Assembly: GCA_040755835.1 (NCBI GenBank)
Contig: JBFMAB010000070.1
Coordinates: forward strand, 1-64,000
DNA length: 64,000 nucleotides
Direction of reading: 5' to 3'
Source: JADLDB01 sp040755835
GTDB taxonomy: Bacteria > Myxococcota > Myxococcia > Myxococcales > Myxococcaceae
Shown piece by piece: positions 44,497 through 52,689 of the stretch (position 1 is its first letter; every line of letters starts with the position of its first letter). A program made the translations under genes and the position numbers. The notes below the pieces were generated by a model that was given only the letters and a program-made list of their open reading frames with translations, ran no database searches and was not told the origin of the DNA.

Positions 44497-46223
44497 GACA
44501 GCCTCCGGGGCCCAGGCAGCGCGAGCCAGGCGAGCACGATCAGCGGCAGCGCGCTCGTGGTGGAGGTGCAGCCGCAGCCGCCCGATCCCCCGCCGCCGCC
44601 CATGCCGCCGTCGACGACGGGGGAGATCGGCCTGCCCGCGTCAGGCCGGTTGCACAGCGTCGTGCAGCCCGCGTCCTCGACCGGCGCATAGCACTCGCCC
44701 TGGAAGCAGTACTCGCCGACGGGGCAGTCGTTGTCGATCTGACAGCCCGGCAGGCAGCCCTTGCCGCTGCTGGTGTCCGCGCAGCGCAGGCCCGACGGGC
44801 AGGTGCCGGGGCCGGTGCAGTCACGCAGGCAGAACAAGCCGCGGCCCGTCACGTTGCAGCTCGAGCCCGCCGGGCAGCTCGCGCAACCGCGCGAGCACTG
44901 CCGCGAGCACTGACCGCCCAGCGACAGCTCGCACGTCTGCCCGGGCCCGCAGGTGTCGTCGGTGAGGCAGAGGTCGCCGATCTGGCCTGACGGGTTCTGC
45001 TTCGCGACGCACAGCCCGTCGCACACGCGGCAGTCGAAGTTCGTCGGGTCGGCGCAGTCCGAGTTCGCCTTGCACGCCGGCAAGCAGACGGCGCCGCCCG
45101 TCGAGATGGGGGCGCAGGCGTAGCCGGGGCGGCAGTCCGACAGGCCGACGCGGCACTGCTGGAGGCAGCGCAGGGTGCCGCCGCCGAAGTCGACGCACGC
45201 GGAGCCCGCGGGGCACGCCGGCTGGCCGGGGGCGCAGTCCTGGGTGCAGTAGCCGTCCTCCCAGAAGACGGTGCCGCTCGTCTGCGTCGACGGCCGCAGG
45301 CACTGCGAGTTGGGCGCGCCGCAGCTCGGGTCCGTCGTGCAGGCGCGGCCCACCGCGGTGACGGCCGTCCCGGGCAGGAGGCACGCGCCGTTGAAGCTGG
45401 GCGAGAATGCGCTCGACGCCTGGCAGGTGGTCGGGAGATCGCAGCCGCCGCCCGTGTTGGCGGTGCAGCCCTTCGTGCAGATCGACGTGATGATGCCGGC
45501 GGTGACGGGCTGCTGGAGGCACTTGAGGCCCGCGCCGGTGCAGCCGCCGTCCGCGAGGCACGGCGCGGTGTAGTTGCCGGCCACCGGGTACCGGTTGCAC
45601 AAGGTGGAGATGTCGGTCGGCCCGAGCGCGCGGCGCACCTCGCCGGGTCGAATCGCCTCCACCATCACGTCGCCGTCCGGGTAGTTGCCGTTGTGGCCGA
45701 GGCCCAGACAGTGCCCCGCTTCGTGCATCATCACCGTCTGCACGTCGAGCGAGTTGGAGGGCGGCGGGTTGGAGGTGCTCCACGGGCCCGCGCCGTTGAA
45801 GTACACGTCGCAGGTGACGAGCGCGCCGCCCACGGCGATGGGGATCGCCACCGACGCCACGTAGAAGGGGCCGGGCCCGAGCACGCCTTCAAAGTCCGGA
45901 TCGCCGGGCGTCATCAACCAGACGGGCGTCACCGAGAAGACGTCGTAGCGGTTCGGCGGATCCGGCACGACGCCCGACGTCATGCCGCGCGACTGCGCCT
46001 TGGGCGACGCGCACTGCAGGCCGTTCCACAGCCCCCACGCCGCATCGACCGCGTTGGCGACGGTGTTGATCGGCAGGCCCGCCGGCGCCGACTGCCGGTT
46101 GTCGACGTAGTACTCGAAGGGCTGCGCGGCGGTGTTGACCATGCGGAACGGCAGGTACTCCTGCGCCGCCGCGAGCGCGGGGAGCAGCACGGCGGTGAGC
46201 GCCAGCCGGCGGGCCGCCCTCAT
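44481..46223 (-). CDS. Matrixin-type metalloprotease with MYXO-CTERM-like tail
   Basis: A 580-residue exported protein: signal peptide (cut near ALAAA), a matrixin-like catalytic domain with HEAGHCLGLGH (His167, Glu168, His171, His177), then about 330 residues of Cys-rich repeats (C-x-P-G-x-x-C type). A Gly-rich linker leads to GGCGCTSTT, one hydrophobic helix and RRLSWRRR. The last part is the MYXO-CTERM pattern, cut by a rhombosortase-type (myxosortase) enzyme to anchor or release surface proteins. It overlaps both neighbours: ATGA with the upstream secreted-protein gene and 16 nt with the PilB-like gene. Confidence 0.9.
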   Translation of the reverse strand: MRAARRLALTAVLLPALAAAQEYLPFRMVNTAAQPFEYYVDNRQSAPAGLPINTVANAVDAAWGLWNGLQCASPKAQSRGMTSGVVPDPPNRYDVFSVTPVWLMTPGDPDFEGVLGPGPFYVASVAIPIAVGGALVTCDVYFNGAGPWSTSNPPPSNSLDVQTVMMHEAGHCLGLGHNGNYPDGDVMVEAIRPGEVRRALGPTDISTLCNRYPVAGNYTAPCLADGGCTGAGLKCLQQPVTAGIITSICTKGCTANTGGGCDLPTTCQASSAFSPSFNGACLLPGTAVTAVGRACTTDPSCGAPNSQCLRPSTQTSGTVFWEDGYCTQDCAPGQPACPAGSACVDFGGGTLRCLQQCRVGLSDCRPGYACAPISTGGAVCLPACKANSDCADPTNFDCRVCDGLCVAKQNPSGQIGDLCLTDDTCGPGQTCELSLGGQCSRQCSRGCASCPAGSSCNVTGRGLFCLRDCTGPGTCPSGLRCADTSSGKGCLPGCQIDNDCPVGEYCFQGECYAPVEDAGCTTLCNRPDAGRPISPVVDGGMGGGGGSGGCGCTSTTSALPLIVLAWLALPGPRRLSWRRR

Positions 46224-46720
46224 CGCCGCGTCTCCGTCGCGGCGGAGGCCTTCTTCAGCTCGGAGATCAACCGGCCCAGCGGCTCGCGGCGGTACTCGCC
46301 GGTGAAGAGGTCATGCACCAGCGCATCCGCGCCGAGCAGCGGCACCTTGCCTTCGCCGAGCGCGACCAGGTAGCAGCGATCCGGCGACTTCGGGCAGTGC
46401 AGGAAGACGAGCGCCGTCTCGCCCACGGCGAAGTCCGCGTCGCCCGGCACGCGCGCCTCGACGTTGCCGAGGCGGCCGCCGAGTTGCACCAGCGTGACTT
46501 CCTTCGGGCCGCTGCCCTTGTAGTCCTCGCCGATCAGCAGCCGGGTGAACGTCTTCAGGTTCCGCTCGTTGCCCTGCGCCTCCGTCGTCCGGGACAGCAC
46601 CTGCACCAGCGCCACCCGATCAGACACCGCGAAGCGTTCGGCCAGGGTGTGCGCGCGGATCGTCGACGACAGCGCTACGGCGGGGAGCAGGGCGCACACG
46701 AAGAGGGGCAGTCGCTTCAT
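46220..46720 (-). CDS. Secreted protein of unknown function
   Basis: A 166-residue protein with a signal peptide (MKRLPLFVCALLPAVALS). The mature part begins HTLAERFAVSDRVALVQVL and has a beta-sandwich-like pattern with two Cys in HCPKSPDRCY. I do not recognise the family. Its stop overlaps the ATG of the matrixin-type protease, so a role with that protease, such as chaperone or inhibitor, is plausible but unproven. It lies 4 nt after hemD. Confidence 0.75.
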   Translation of the reverse strand: MKRLPLFVCALLPAVALSSTIRAHTLAERFAVSDRVALVQVLSRTTEAQGNERNLKTFTRLLIGEDYKGSGPKEVTLVQLGGRLGNVEARVPGDADFAVGETALVFLHCPKSPDRCYLVALGEGKVPLLGADALVHDLFTGEYRREPLGRLISELKKASAATETRR

Positions 46721-46724
46721 GGGG

Positions 46725-47444
46725 TCAAGAGCCTACCCCGAGAAGCGCCTCGAGCGTGGCATCGAGGACGCTGTCGGCGGCGGGGGTGGTAGCCACGGCA
46801 CACACCCGCCCGCCCAGCTCGGCCAGGGCCCGGGCGGTGGCCGGACCGGCGGCGACGAAGCGCAGCGCCGCGGCCCGGGCCTCCGGCAGGGCCTGGAGCA
46901 ACGCATCCCCTTCCACCGGGGAGTGCACCACCACCACGTCCGGCGCGGCCACGCCTTCCAGCGACCACCCCGGCCTGCGGCGCCAGGCGCCCACCGTCGT
47001 GACGGCCGCGCCGGCGCTCCGCAGCCCCTCCACCCAGGCGGGCGGACCGGCCAGCTCGTGCAGCGCCAGCACCTCGTCCTCGCTCCCCAGGGCGTCGGCC
47101 CAGGCGTCCGGCCGCCCCCGCCCCACCAGCCGGCCCACGAAGCCGCTTCGCTCGGCGACCCGCGCGGTGTCCTCGTCGGGGCACAGCCAGCGGACGCGCT
47201 CCAGGGCGCGGCGGGTGCCGGCCGCGTGCACGCCGAAAAGCAGCGCCCGCACCGCCTGCGGCGCGTCCGGGGCCACCCACTGGAAGCGGCTCAGCTGCTC
47301 CGCGGCCGACGCCAGCGCGCGGCCGTCCTCGGGCTCGGCGGCGTCCAGCACCGGCACGAAGACGGGCGCCAGCCCCTCCTCCTCGAGGAGGAACGCCAGG
47401 GCCTCGAGCCGCGACCGAGGCCGCAGCAGCCAGACGGTCGGCAT
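46725..47444 (-). CDS. hemD: Uroporphyrinogen-III synthase
   Basis: A 239-residue protein of normal HemD length. Sequence is poorly conserved in this family. The pattern is right: N-terminal VWLLRPRSRLEALAFLLEEEG, then VVVHSPVEGDALLQALPE in place of the usual TSP motif, followed by FVAAGPATARALAELG and VATTPAADSVLDA. It closes hydroxymethylbilane to uroporphyrinogen III for haem and corrin synthesis. No other haem gene is nearby. It lies between two unknown genes in the minus-strand block. Confidence 0.78.
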   Translation of the reverse strand: MPTVWLLRPRSRLEALAFLLEEEGLAPVFVPVLDAAEPEDGRALASAAEQLSRFQWVAPDAPQAVRALLFGVHAAGTRRALERVRWLCPDEDTARVAERSGFVGRLVGRGRPDAWADALGSEDEVLALHELAGPPAWVEGLRSAGAAVTTVGAWRRRPGWSLEGVAAPDVVVVHSPVEGDALLQALPEARAAALRFVAAGPATARALAELGGRVCAVATTPAADSVLDATLEALLGVGS

Positions 47445-47455
47445 CGACGGGTGGC

Positions 47456-47833
47456 CTACAGCTTGTCGAGGATGAACGCGGCCAGCAGGTCCGCCTCGGG
47501 AGAGCCGCTCTTCCTCTTCCCTTCGCCCTTCGGCGGGTGGGCGGCGGGCGCCACCTCGGTGATGTAGCCCTCGGCCACCTCGTAGGCCGTCTCTCCGACG
47601 ATGCAGGAGTCGGCCATGTGCTCGGCGCCGAGGTCGGCCAGCTGGGCGATCGTCTTCACCCGCCCGAGCAGGCCGTGGCGGTCGTCGCCCGACACCACCT
47701 TGTAGAAGTGGATGGCCGGCGTGACGGGGTGGCTCGAAGGGCCCTCGCGGACCACGAGCTTCCCGTCGGCCAGGTCCGCCTTGTCCGAGGTGGCCCACTC
47801 TTCGAGGGTGTTCTGGGGGAGAAAGAGCTTCAC
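47456..47833 (-). CDS. Conserved-looking cytoplasmic protein, unknown
   Basis: A 125-residue frame starting at GTG 47833, chosen because a GAGG site lies 8 nt upstream and VKLFLPQNTLEEWATSDKAD looks like a natural N-terminus. A longer start at 47911 would add 26 residues close to the trxA promoter region. There is no signal peptide or membrane segment. The centre reads FYKVVSGDDRHGLLGRVKT and the C-terminus is Lys/Pro-rich. It is the first gene of the minus-strand block and lies 11 nt before hemD. No family is recognised. Confidence 0.75.
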   Translation of the reverse strand: MKLFLPQNTLEEWATSDKADLADGKLVVREGPSSHPVTPAIHFYKVVSGDDRHGLLGRVKTIAQLADLGAEHMADSCIVGETAYEVAEGYITEVAPAAHPPKGEGKRKSGSPEADLLAAFILDKL

Positions 47834-47928
47834 CGGCGCCACCTCGTTTTTGCTGCCCTGCACGGCCAGCGTTCCGCTATTACAACCTGAACTGCCGAAA
47901 ATCCAAACCACAAGGGGCCTGAAACCGC

Positions 47929-48255
47929 ATGTCCAAGGATACCGTCGCCGTCGCCGATTCGACCTTCAAGAGCGAAGTGCTGGACTCCGACGTCCCGGTG
48001 CTCGTGGACTTCTGGGCCACCTGGTGCGCCCCGTGCCGGGCGATCGCCCCCGCGCTGGAAGAGCTCGCCACCCAGTACAAGGGCAAGGTGAAGATCGCCA
48101 AGGTGGACGTGGACGAGAACCAGCAGGTCGCCCAGCAGTATGGCATTCGCTCGATCCCCACCCTGCTCCTCTTCAAGGGCGGCAAGGTCGTCGACCAGCT
48201 GGTCGGTGCGGTGCCCAAGGCGAAGCTCGAAGACAGCCTGAAGAAGGTGATCTAG
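47929..48255 (+). CDS. trxA: Thioredoxin
   Basis: A 108-residue protein with the full thioredoxin signature: VLVDFWATWCAPCRAIAP, active-site Cys33 and Cys36, cis-Pro in GIRSIPTLLLFKGG, and normal length. It reduces disulfides in cytoplasmic proteins such as ribonucleotide reductase. It is divergent from the hemD block, with a 95-nt gap. The mgtE gene follows after 37 nt and may share the transcript. Confidence 0.96.
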   Translation: MSKDTVAVADSTFKSEVLDSDVPVLVDFWATWCAPCRAIAPALEELATQYKGKVKIAKVDVDENQQVAQQYGIRSIPTLLLFKGGKVVDQLVGAVPKAKLEDSLKKVI

Positions 48256-48292
48256 CGCCCTCCGCGTCGTACGCGGTCGCGTCGGGGAAACC

Positions 48293-49708
48293 GTGCTCGG
48301 TCACCTGCTCAAGCCCGAGTACGAAGAGCTGATCCGCAAGAAGGACTGGGAGTCCCTGCGGATCGCCTTCGAGGACGTCGATCCCGCGGACATCGCGGAG
48401 GTCCTCGAGGATCTGCCCCCCGAGGACTCGGGCGTCATCTTCCGCATCCTGCCGCGCGACGTCGCGGGCGTGGCCTTCGAGTACCTGCCGCTCGATCAGC
48501 AGACGGAGATCGTCCAGACGCTCGGCAGCGAGCAGCTGGCGGCCGTGCTGAACGAGATGGCGCCGGACGACCGCACGCGCCTCTTCGAGGAGCTTCCGGC
48601 CGAGGTCACCAAGCGCGCGCTCGAGCAGCTCAAGCCCGAAGAACTCAAGGTGGCCCGGGCGCTGCTGGGCTACCCGGAGAACTCCGCCGGCCGGTGGATG
48701 ACGCCGGAGTACCTGGCGCTCAAGCCGACGATGACGGCGCGCGAGGCGCTCGACTTCGTGCGGACCAACGGCCGGGGGCGCGAGACGCTGAACATCCTCT
48801 ACGTGGTGGACGACAAGGGCATCTTGCTGGCCGACGTGCGGCTCGCCGATCTGGTCATGGCCGACCCCGAGACGCCGGTCGGGGAAATCCCCAAGCGGAA
48901 CCTCGTGTCGCTGCAAGCCACCGCCGGCCGCGAGGAGATCCTCGCGGTGTTCGAGAAGTACGACCGCGTCGCGCTCCCGGTGACGGACAGCCGCGGCGCG
49001 CTGGTGGGCATCATCACCGCGGACGACGTGCTCGACGTGGCCGAAGAAGAGGCCACCGAGGACATGCAGAAGATGGGCGGCACCGAGGCGCTCGACGCTC
49101 CGTACCTGGACGTCGGCGCCTTCGAAATGCTCAAGAAGCGCGGCGGTTGGCTGTCCGTGCTGCTCATCGGCGAAATGCTGACCACCACCGCCATGGGCTA
49201 CTTCGAGCACGAAATCGAGCGCGCGGTGGTACTGGCGCTCTTCGTGCCGCTCATCATCTCGTCCGGCGGCAACTCGGGCAGCCAGGCGACGTCGCTCATC
49301 ATCCGCTCGCTGGCGCTGCGCGAGCTGGAGATGGGCGACTGGTGGCGCGTCCTCCTGCGGGAGCTTCGATCGGGGACGACCCTGGGCGCCCTGTTGGGCA
49401 CCATCGGCTTCGCTCGCATCGCGCTCTGGGAAGGGCTCCATCACCTCGGCGTCATTCAGCAGACGTACGGCGAGCACTACGTCCTGGTGGGCCTCACCGT
49501 GGCGCTGAGCCTCGTGGGCGTGGTGCTGTTCGGCTCGGTCATCGGCTCGATGCTGCCGTTCATTCTCCGGCGCTTCGGCTTCGACCCGGCGACCGCGTCG
49601 GCGCCCTTCGTCGCGACGCTGGTCGACGTGACGGGCATCGTCATTTACTTCACCGTTGCGAGCCTGATTCTCAGCGGGACCTTGCTCGCGCCCGCAGCCG
49701 GGCGGTGA
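48293..49708 (+). CDS. mgtE: Magnesium transporter MgtE
   Basis: A 471-residue protein with the MgtE domain order: an N-terminal superhelical domain (about 1-130), tandem CBS domains (about 135-255) that sense Mg, a linking plug helix, and five membrane helices. The pore signatures are PLIISSGGNSGSQATSL and FVATLVDVTGIVIYF. It forms a gated Mg channel. The start is GTG 48293. Its 3' end overlaps the convergent ribD gene by 38 nt, so both strands are coding there. Confidence 0.93.
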   Translation: MLGHLLKPEYEELIRKKDWESLRIAFEDVDPADIAEVLEDLPPEDSGVIFRILPRDVAGVAFEYLPLDQQTEIVQTLGSEQLAAVLNEMAPDDRTRLFEELPAEVTKRALEQLKPEELKVARALLGYPENSAGRWMTPEYLALKPTMTAREALDFVRTNGRGRETLNILYVVDDKGILLADVRLADLVMADPETPVGEIPKRNLVSLQATAGREEILAVFEKYDRVALPVTDSRGALVGIITADDVLDVAEEEATEDMQKMGGTEALDAPYLDVGAFEMLKKRGGWLSVLLIGEMLTTTAMGYFEHEIERAVVLALFVPLIISSGGNSGSQATSLIIRSLALRELEMGDWWRVLLRELRSGTTLGALLGTIGFARIALWEGLHHLGVIQQTYGEHYVLVGLTVALSLVGVVLFGSVIGSMLPFILRRFGFDPATASAPFVATLVDVTGIVIYFTVASLILSGTLLAPAAGR

Positions 49709-50777
49709 TCATCAGGTCCGGCCCGACCGGCCGGGCCTCCAGCCCCTCGAGCCGCACCGCCTGCTCGGGGCGTTCGACGCCCAAGGCGCCCGTCCAGGTG
49801 AGCCCGGGGTCACCGAACAGCTTCGGCGCGACGAACAGCACGACCTCGTCGGCCAGGCCGGCGCGCAGGAAGGACTGGTGCACCAGCGCCCCGCCCTCCA
49901 CCAGCAGGTGCAACAGGCCCTCGTGCGCGAGGCGCACCAGCAGCCCGTCGAGATCGAGGCGCCCGCGCTTGACCGCGAGCGGCCACACCTCGACGCCGCG
50001 TCGCAGGAAGGCGCTCGCCCGATCCGCGGCGGCCGCGGTGGTGACGACGATGCGGCGGGTCCCGCCGGTCGGCGCGTAGAGCTTGGCCTTCGGGCTGGTG
50101 GAGAGGTTCGGGTCGAGGACCAGCCGCGCGGGCGACCGGCCGCCGGGCAGGCGAGTGGTGAGCGCCGGGTCGTCCCGTCGCACGGTGGTGGCCCCGACGA
50201 GAATGGCGTCGGCCCGGTCGCGCAGCCGGTGCGCCTCCTCGCGCGCGGCCTCGGAGGTGATCCACTTCGAGCGCCCCGTGCCGGTCGCCAGCTTGCCGTC
50301 CAGGGTGATGCCCGCCTTCAGCGTCACCCACGCCCGGCCCGTCGTCATCGCCTTGAGGAACGGCCGGTTGAGCGCGTCCGCCTCGTCACGCAGCACGTGC
50401 GGCGTCACGGCGATCCCGGCGCGCACGAGGCGCCGTCGGCCCTTGCCGTTCACCAGCGGGTTGGGATCCGCCGAGCCGTACACCACGCGGCGGACGCCGG
50501 CGGCGATGATCGCCTCCGTGCACGGCGGCGTGCGCCCGTGGTGGTTGCAGGGCTCGAGCGTCGAGTACAGCGTCGCGCCCTTCGCCTCCGCACCCGCATC
50601 GCGGAGCGCGACGATCTCCGCGTGCGGCTGACCGGCCCGCGCGTGGAAGCCGCGGCCGACGACTTCGCCCCGCTTCACCAGCACCGCGCCGACCGCCGGG
50701 TTGGGGTGCGTGCGCCCCAGCGCCTTCCTCGCCTCGGCGATCGCGAGCGCCATGAAGGCCGCGTCGTCACGCTTCAC
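49671..50777 (-). CDS. ribD: Bifunctional riboflavin deaminase/reductase
   Basis: A 368-residue enzyme. The N-terminal deaminase has the zinc motifs HAEIVAL and EPCNHHGRTPPC. The C-terminal reductase domain has GITLDGKLATGTGRSKWIT and the late LVEGGALVHQSFL. It carries out the second and third steps of riboflavin synthesis. It is the last gene of glyA-nrdR-ribD, and its ATG overlaps the nrdR stop (ATGA). This association with nrdR is common in bacteria. Confidence 0.95.
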   Translation of the reverse strand: MKRDDAAFMALAIAEARKALGRTHPNPAVGAVLVKRGEVVGRGFHARAGQPHAEIVALRDAGAEAKGATLYSTLEPCNHHGRTPPCTEAIIAAGVRRVVYGSADPNPLVNGKGRRRLVRAGIAVTPHVLRDEADALNRPFLKAMTTGRAWVTLKAGITLDGKLATGTGRSKWITSEAAREEAHRLRDRADAILVGATTVRRDDPALTTRLPGGRSPARLVLDPNLSTSPKAKLYAPTGGTRRIVVTTAAAADRASAFLRRGVEVWPLAVKRGRLDLDGLLVRLAHEGLLHLLVEGGALVHQSFLRAGLADEVVLFVAPKLFGDPGLTWTGALGVERPEQAVRLEGLEARPVGPDLMITARLRARARSR

Positions 50778-51268
50778 GGCTTCGCCCTGCCCTTCGCCGG
50801 CGGCGGCCGCTTGCCCTGCCCCTCGATGATGTCCTTCAGCTCGTCCATGAACTCCGCGATGTCGCGGAAGCTCCGGTACACCGACGCGAAGCGCACGTAG
50901 GCCACCTCGTCCAGCCGTGGCAGCCGCTCCATCACCAATTCGCCGATGGTGGACGAGGGGATCTCCTTCTCGCCCAGCTCCTGCAGCTTGCGCTCGATCT
51001 CCGTCACGAGCCCCTCGACCTGCTCGACGGGCACCGGCCGCTTCTCACAGGCCTTCTTGATGCCGGCGAGCAGCTTGTCGCGATCGAACGACTCGCGGCG
51101 CCCGTCCTTCTTCACCACCAGCGGGTTCAGCTCCTCGACGCGCTCGTAGGTGGTGAAGCGACGCTTGCATGTCTCGCACTCGCGCCGCCGGCGGATGATG
51201 GTGCCCTCCGCGGAGTCGCGCGAGTCCAGCACCCGGGTATCGGCCGCCTGGCAGAAGGGACAGCGCAT
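50774..51268 (-). CDS. nrdR: Transcriptional repressor NrdR
   Basis: A 164-residue regulator. The zinc ribbon MRCPFCQAADTRVLDSR and RRRRECETCKRRFTTYER is followed by the ATP-cone (VVKKDGRRESFDRDKLL) that senses ATP/dATP. It represses ribonucleotide reductase genes. The C-terminal tail is Pro/Lys-rich. It lies 9 nt after glyA and overlaps ribD by 4 nt. No NrdR box was recognised in this window. Confidence 0.96.
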   Translation of the reverse strand: MRCPFCQAADTRVLDSRDSAEGTIIRRRRECETCKRRFTTYERVEELNPLVVKKDGRRESFDRDKLLAGIKKACEKRPVPVEQVEGLVTEIERKLQELGEKEIPSSTIGELVMERLPRLDEVAYVRFASVYRSFRDIAEFMDELKDIIEGQGKRPPPAKGRAKP

Positions 51269-51277
51269 GGGAGGCGT

Positions 51278-52534
51278 CTAGCGGAGCCGCGAACGGTACA
51301 GCGGGAAGCTCCTCGTGAACTCCTTCACCTCGTCCCGCACCCGGGCGAGCGCCGCGGCGTCGCCGGCGCGGTCGAGCGCCTTGCCGATCAGCTTCGCGAC
51401 GGTGGCCATGTCGCCGGCCCCCATGCCGCGGGTGGTGAGCGCCGGCGTGCCGACGCGGATGCCGGAGGACACGGTGGGCTTCTCGGGATCGAAGGGGATC
51501 TGGTTCTTGTTCACCGTGATGTGCGCGAGCCCCAGCGCCTCCTCGGCCGCTTTGCCGGTCAGCTTCTTCGGCCGCAGGTCCACCAGCATCAGGTGGTTGT
51601 CCGTGCCGCCCGACACCAGCCGCAGCCCTTCCTGCTGGAGCCCCTCGGCCAGGGCCTGCGCGTTCACCACCACCTGCTTCGCGTACGCCTTGAAGTCCGG
51701 CGTGAGCGCCTCGCCCAGCGCCACCGCCTTCGCGGCGATCGCGTGCATCAGCGGCCCGCCCTGGATGCCGGGGAACACCTGCGAGTTGATCGGCTTCGCC
51801 CACTGCTCCTTCATCAGCACCATGCCGCCGCGCGGCCCGCGCAGCGTCTTGTGCGTGGTGGTGGTGACGATGTCCGCCAGCGGCACCGGCGACGGGTGCA
51901 CGCCGCCGGCCACCAGGCCCGCGATGTGCGCCATGTCGACGATCAACACCGCCCCCACCGAGTCAGCGATCTCCCTGAAGCGCGTGAAGTCGATGACGCG
52001 CGGGTACGCCGACGCGCCCACCACCACGATCCGCGGCTTGTGCGCCTTCGCCAGCGCCGCGGCCTGCGCGTAGTCGATGCGCTCGCTGTCGCGCTCCAGC
52101 CCGTAGTGGACGACCTGGTACAGCTTGCCCGAGAAGTTGAACGACGCGCCGTGGGTGAGGTGACCGCCGGAGTTGAGATCCAGCGACAGCATCGTGTCGC
52201 CCGGCTTCATCACCGCCATGAAGGCGCCCATGTTCGCCTGGCTGCCCGAGTGCGCCTGCACGTTGGCCGCCTGCGCGCCGAAGAGCTGCATCGCGCGCTC
52301 GATCGCCAGCTGCTCCGCCTTGTCCACCTCGTCGCAGCCGCCGTAGTAGCGCTTGCCCGGGTAGCCCTCGGCGTACTTGTTGGTCAGCACGCTGCCCATC
52401 GCTTCCAGCACGGCCGGGCTGACGAAGTTCTCCGAGGCGATGAGCTCGAGGCCTTCTTCCTGCCGGCGCGTCTCCGCCTGGATGATCCGGAAGATGGCGG
52501 GGTCGACCTGCGAGAGGGGCGCGGTGTTCTCCAT
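51278..52534 (-). CDS. glyA: Serine hydroxymethyltransferase
   Basis: A 418-residue PLP enzyme of normal length. Visible signatures: LELIASENFVSPAVLEAMGS, KYAEGYPGKRYYGGCDEVD and the PLP lysine in VTTTTHKTLRGPRGG. It converts serine and THF to glycine and methylene-THF. The start is ATG 52534. It is the first gene of glyA-nrdR-ribD, and its promoter must lie in the 155-nt gap shared with the porin gene. Confidence 0.96.
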   Translation of the reverse strand: MENTAPLSQVDPAIFRIIQAETRRQEEGLELIASENFVSPAVLEAMGSVLTNKYAEGYPGKRYYGGCDEVDKAEQLAIERAMQLFGAQAANVQAHSGSQANMGAFMAVMKPGDTMLSLDLNSGGHLTHGASFNFSGKLYQVVHYGLERDSERIDYAQAAALAKAHKPRIVVVGASAYPRVIDFTRFREIADSVGAVLIVDMAHIAGLVAGGVHPSPVPLADIVTTTTHKTLRGPRGGMVLMKEQWAKPINSQVFPGIQGGPLMHAIAAKAVALGEALTPDFKAYAKQVVVNAQALAEGLQQEGLRLVSGGTDNHLMLVDLRPKKLTGKAAEEALGLAHITVNKNQIPFDPEKPTVSSGIRVGTPALTTRGMGAGDMATVAKLIGKALDRAGDAAALARVRDEVKEFTRSFPLYRSRLR

Positions 52535-52604
52535 GGCGGCCCCGACTAGCCCCAACGGCGCGACATCACAAGCCTTTGAGCGCTGGTCGCCCCGTTTCAG
52601 GACG

Positions 52605-52653
52605 GTCACGGGACGATCGCGTAGGCGTCACGTCCTTGTCACGATCGCGTCGC
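52605..52653 (+). promoter_or_regulatory. Pho-box-like array of GTCAC repeats with 11-nt period
   Basis: GTCAC occurs at 52605, 52627 and 52638, with weaker copies ATCGC at 52616 and GTCGC at 52649. All five are in an exact 11-nt register. PhoB-type boxes are direct repeats of about 7 nt with an 11-nt period and a TGTCA core. The array ends about 37 nt before the ATG of a phosphate-selective porin, the kind of gene PhoB controls. It may also affect the divergent glyA. Confidence 0.55.
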
Positions 52654-52689
52654 GACACCGCCGCGAGGCAGGAGCAGAACGCGCGGCCC

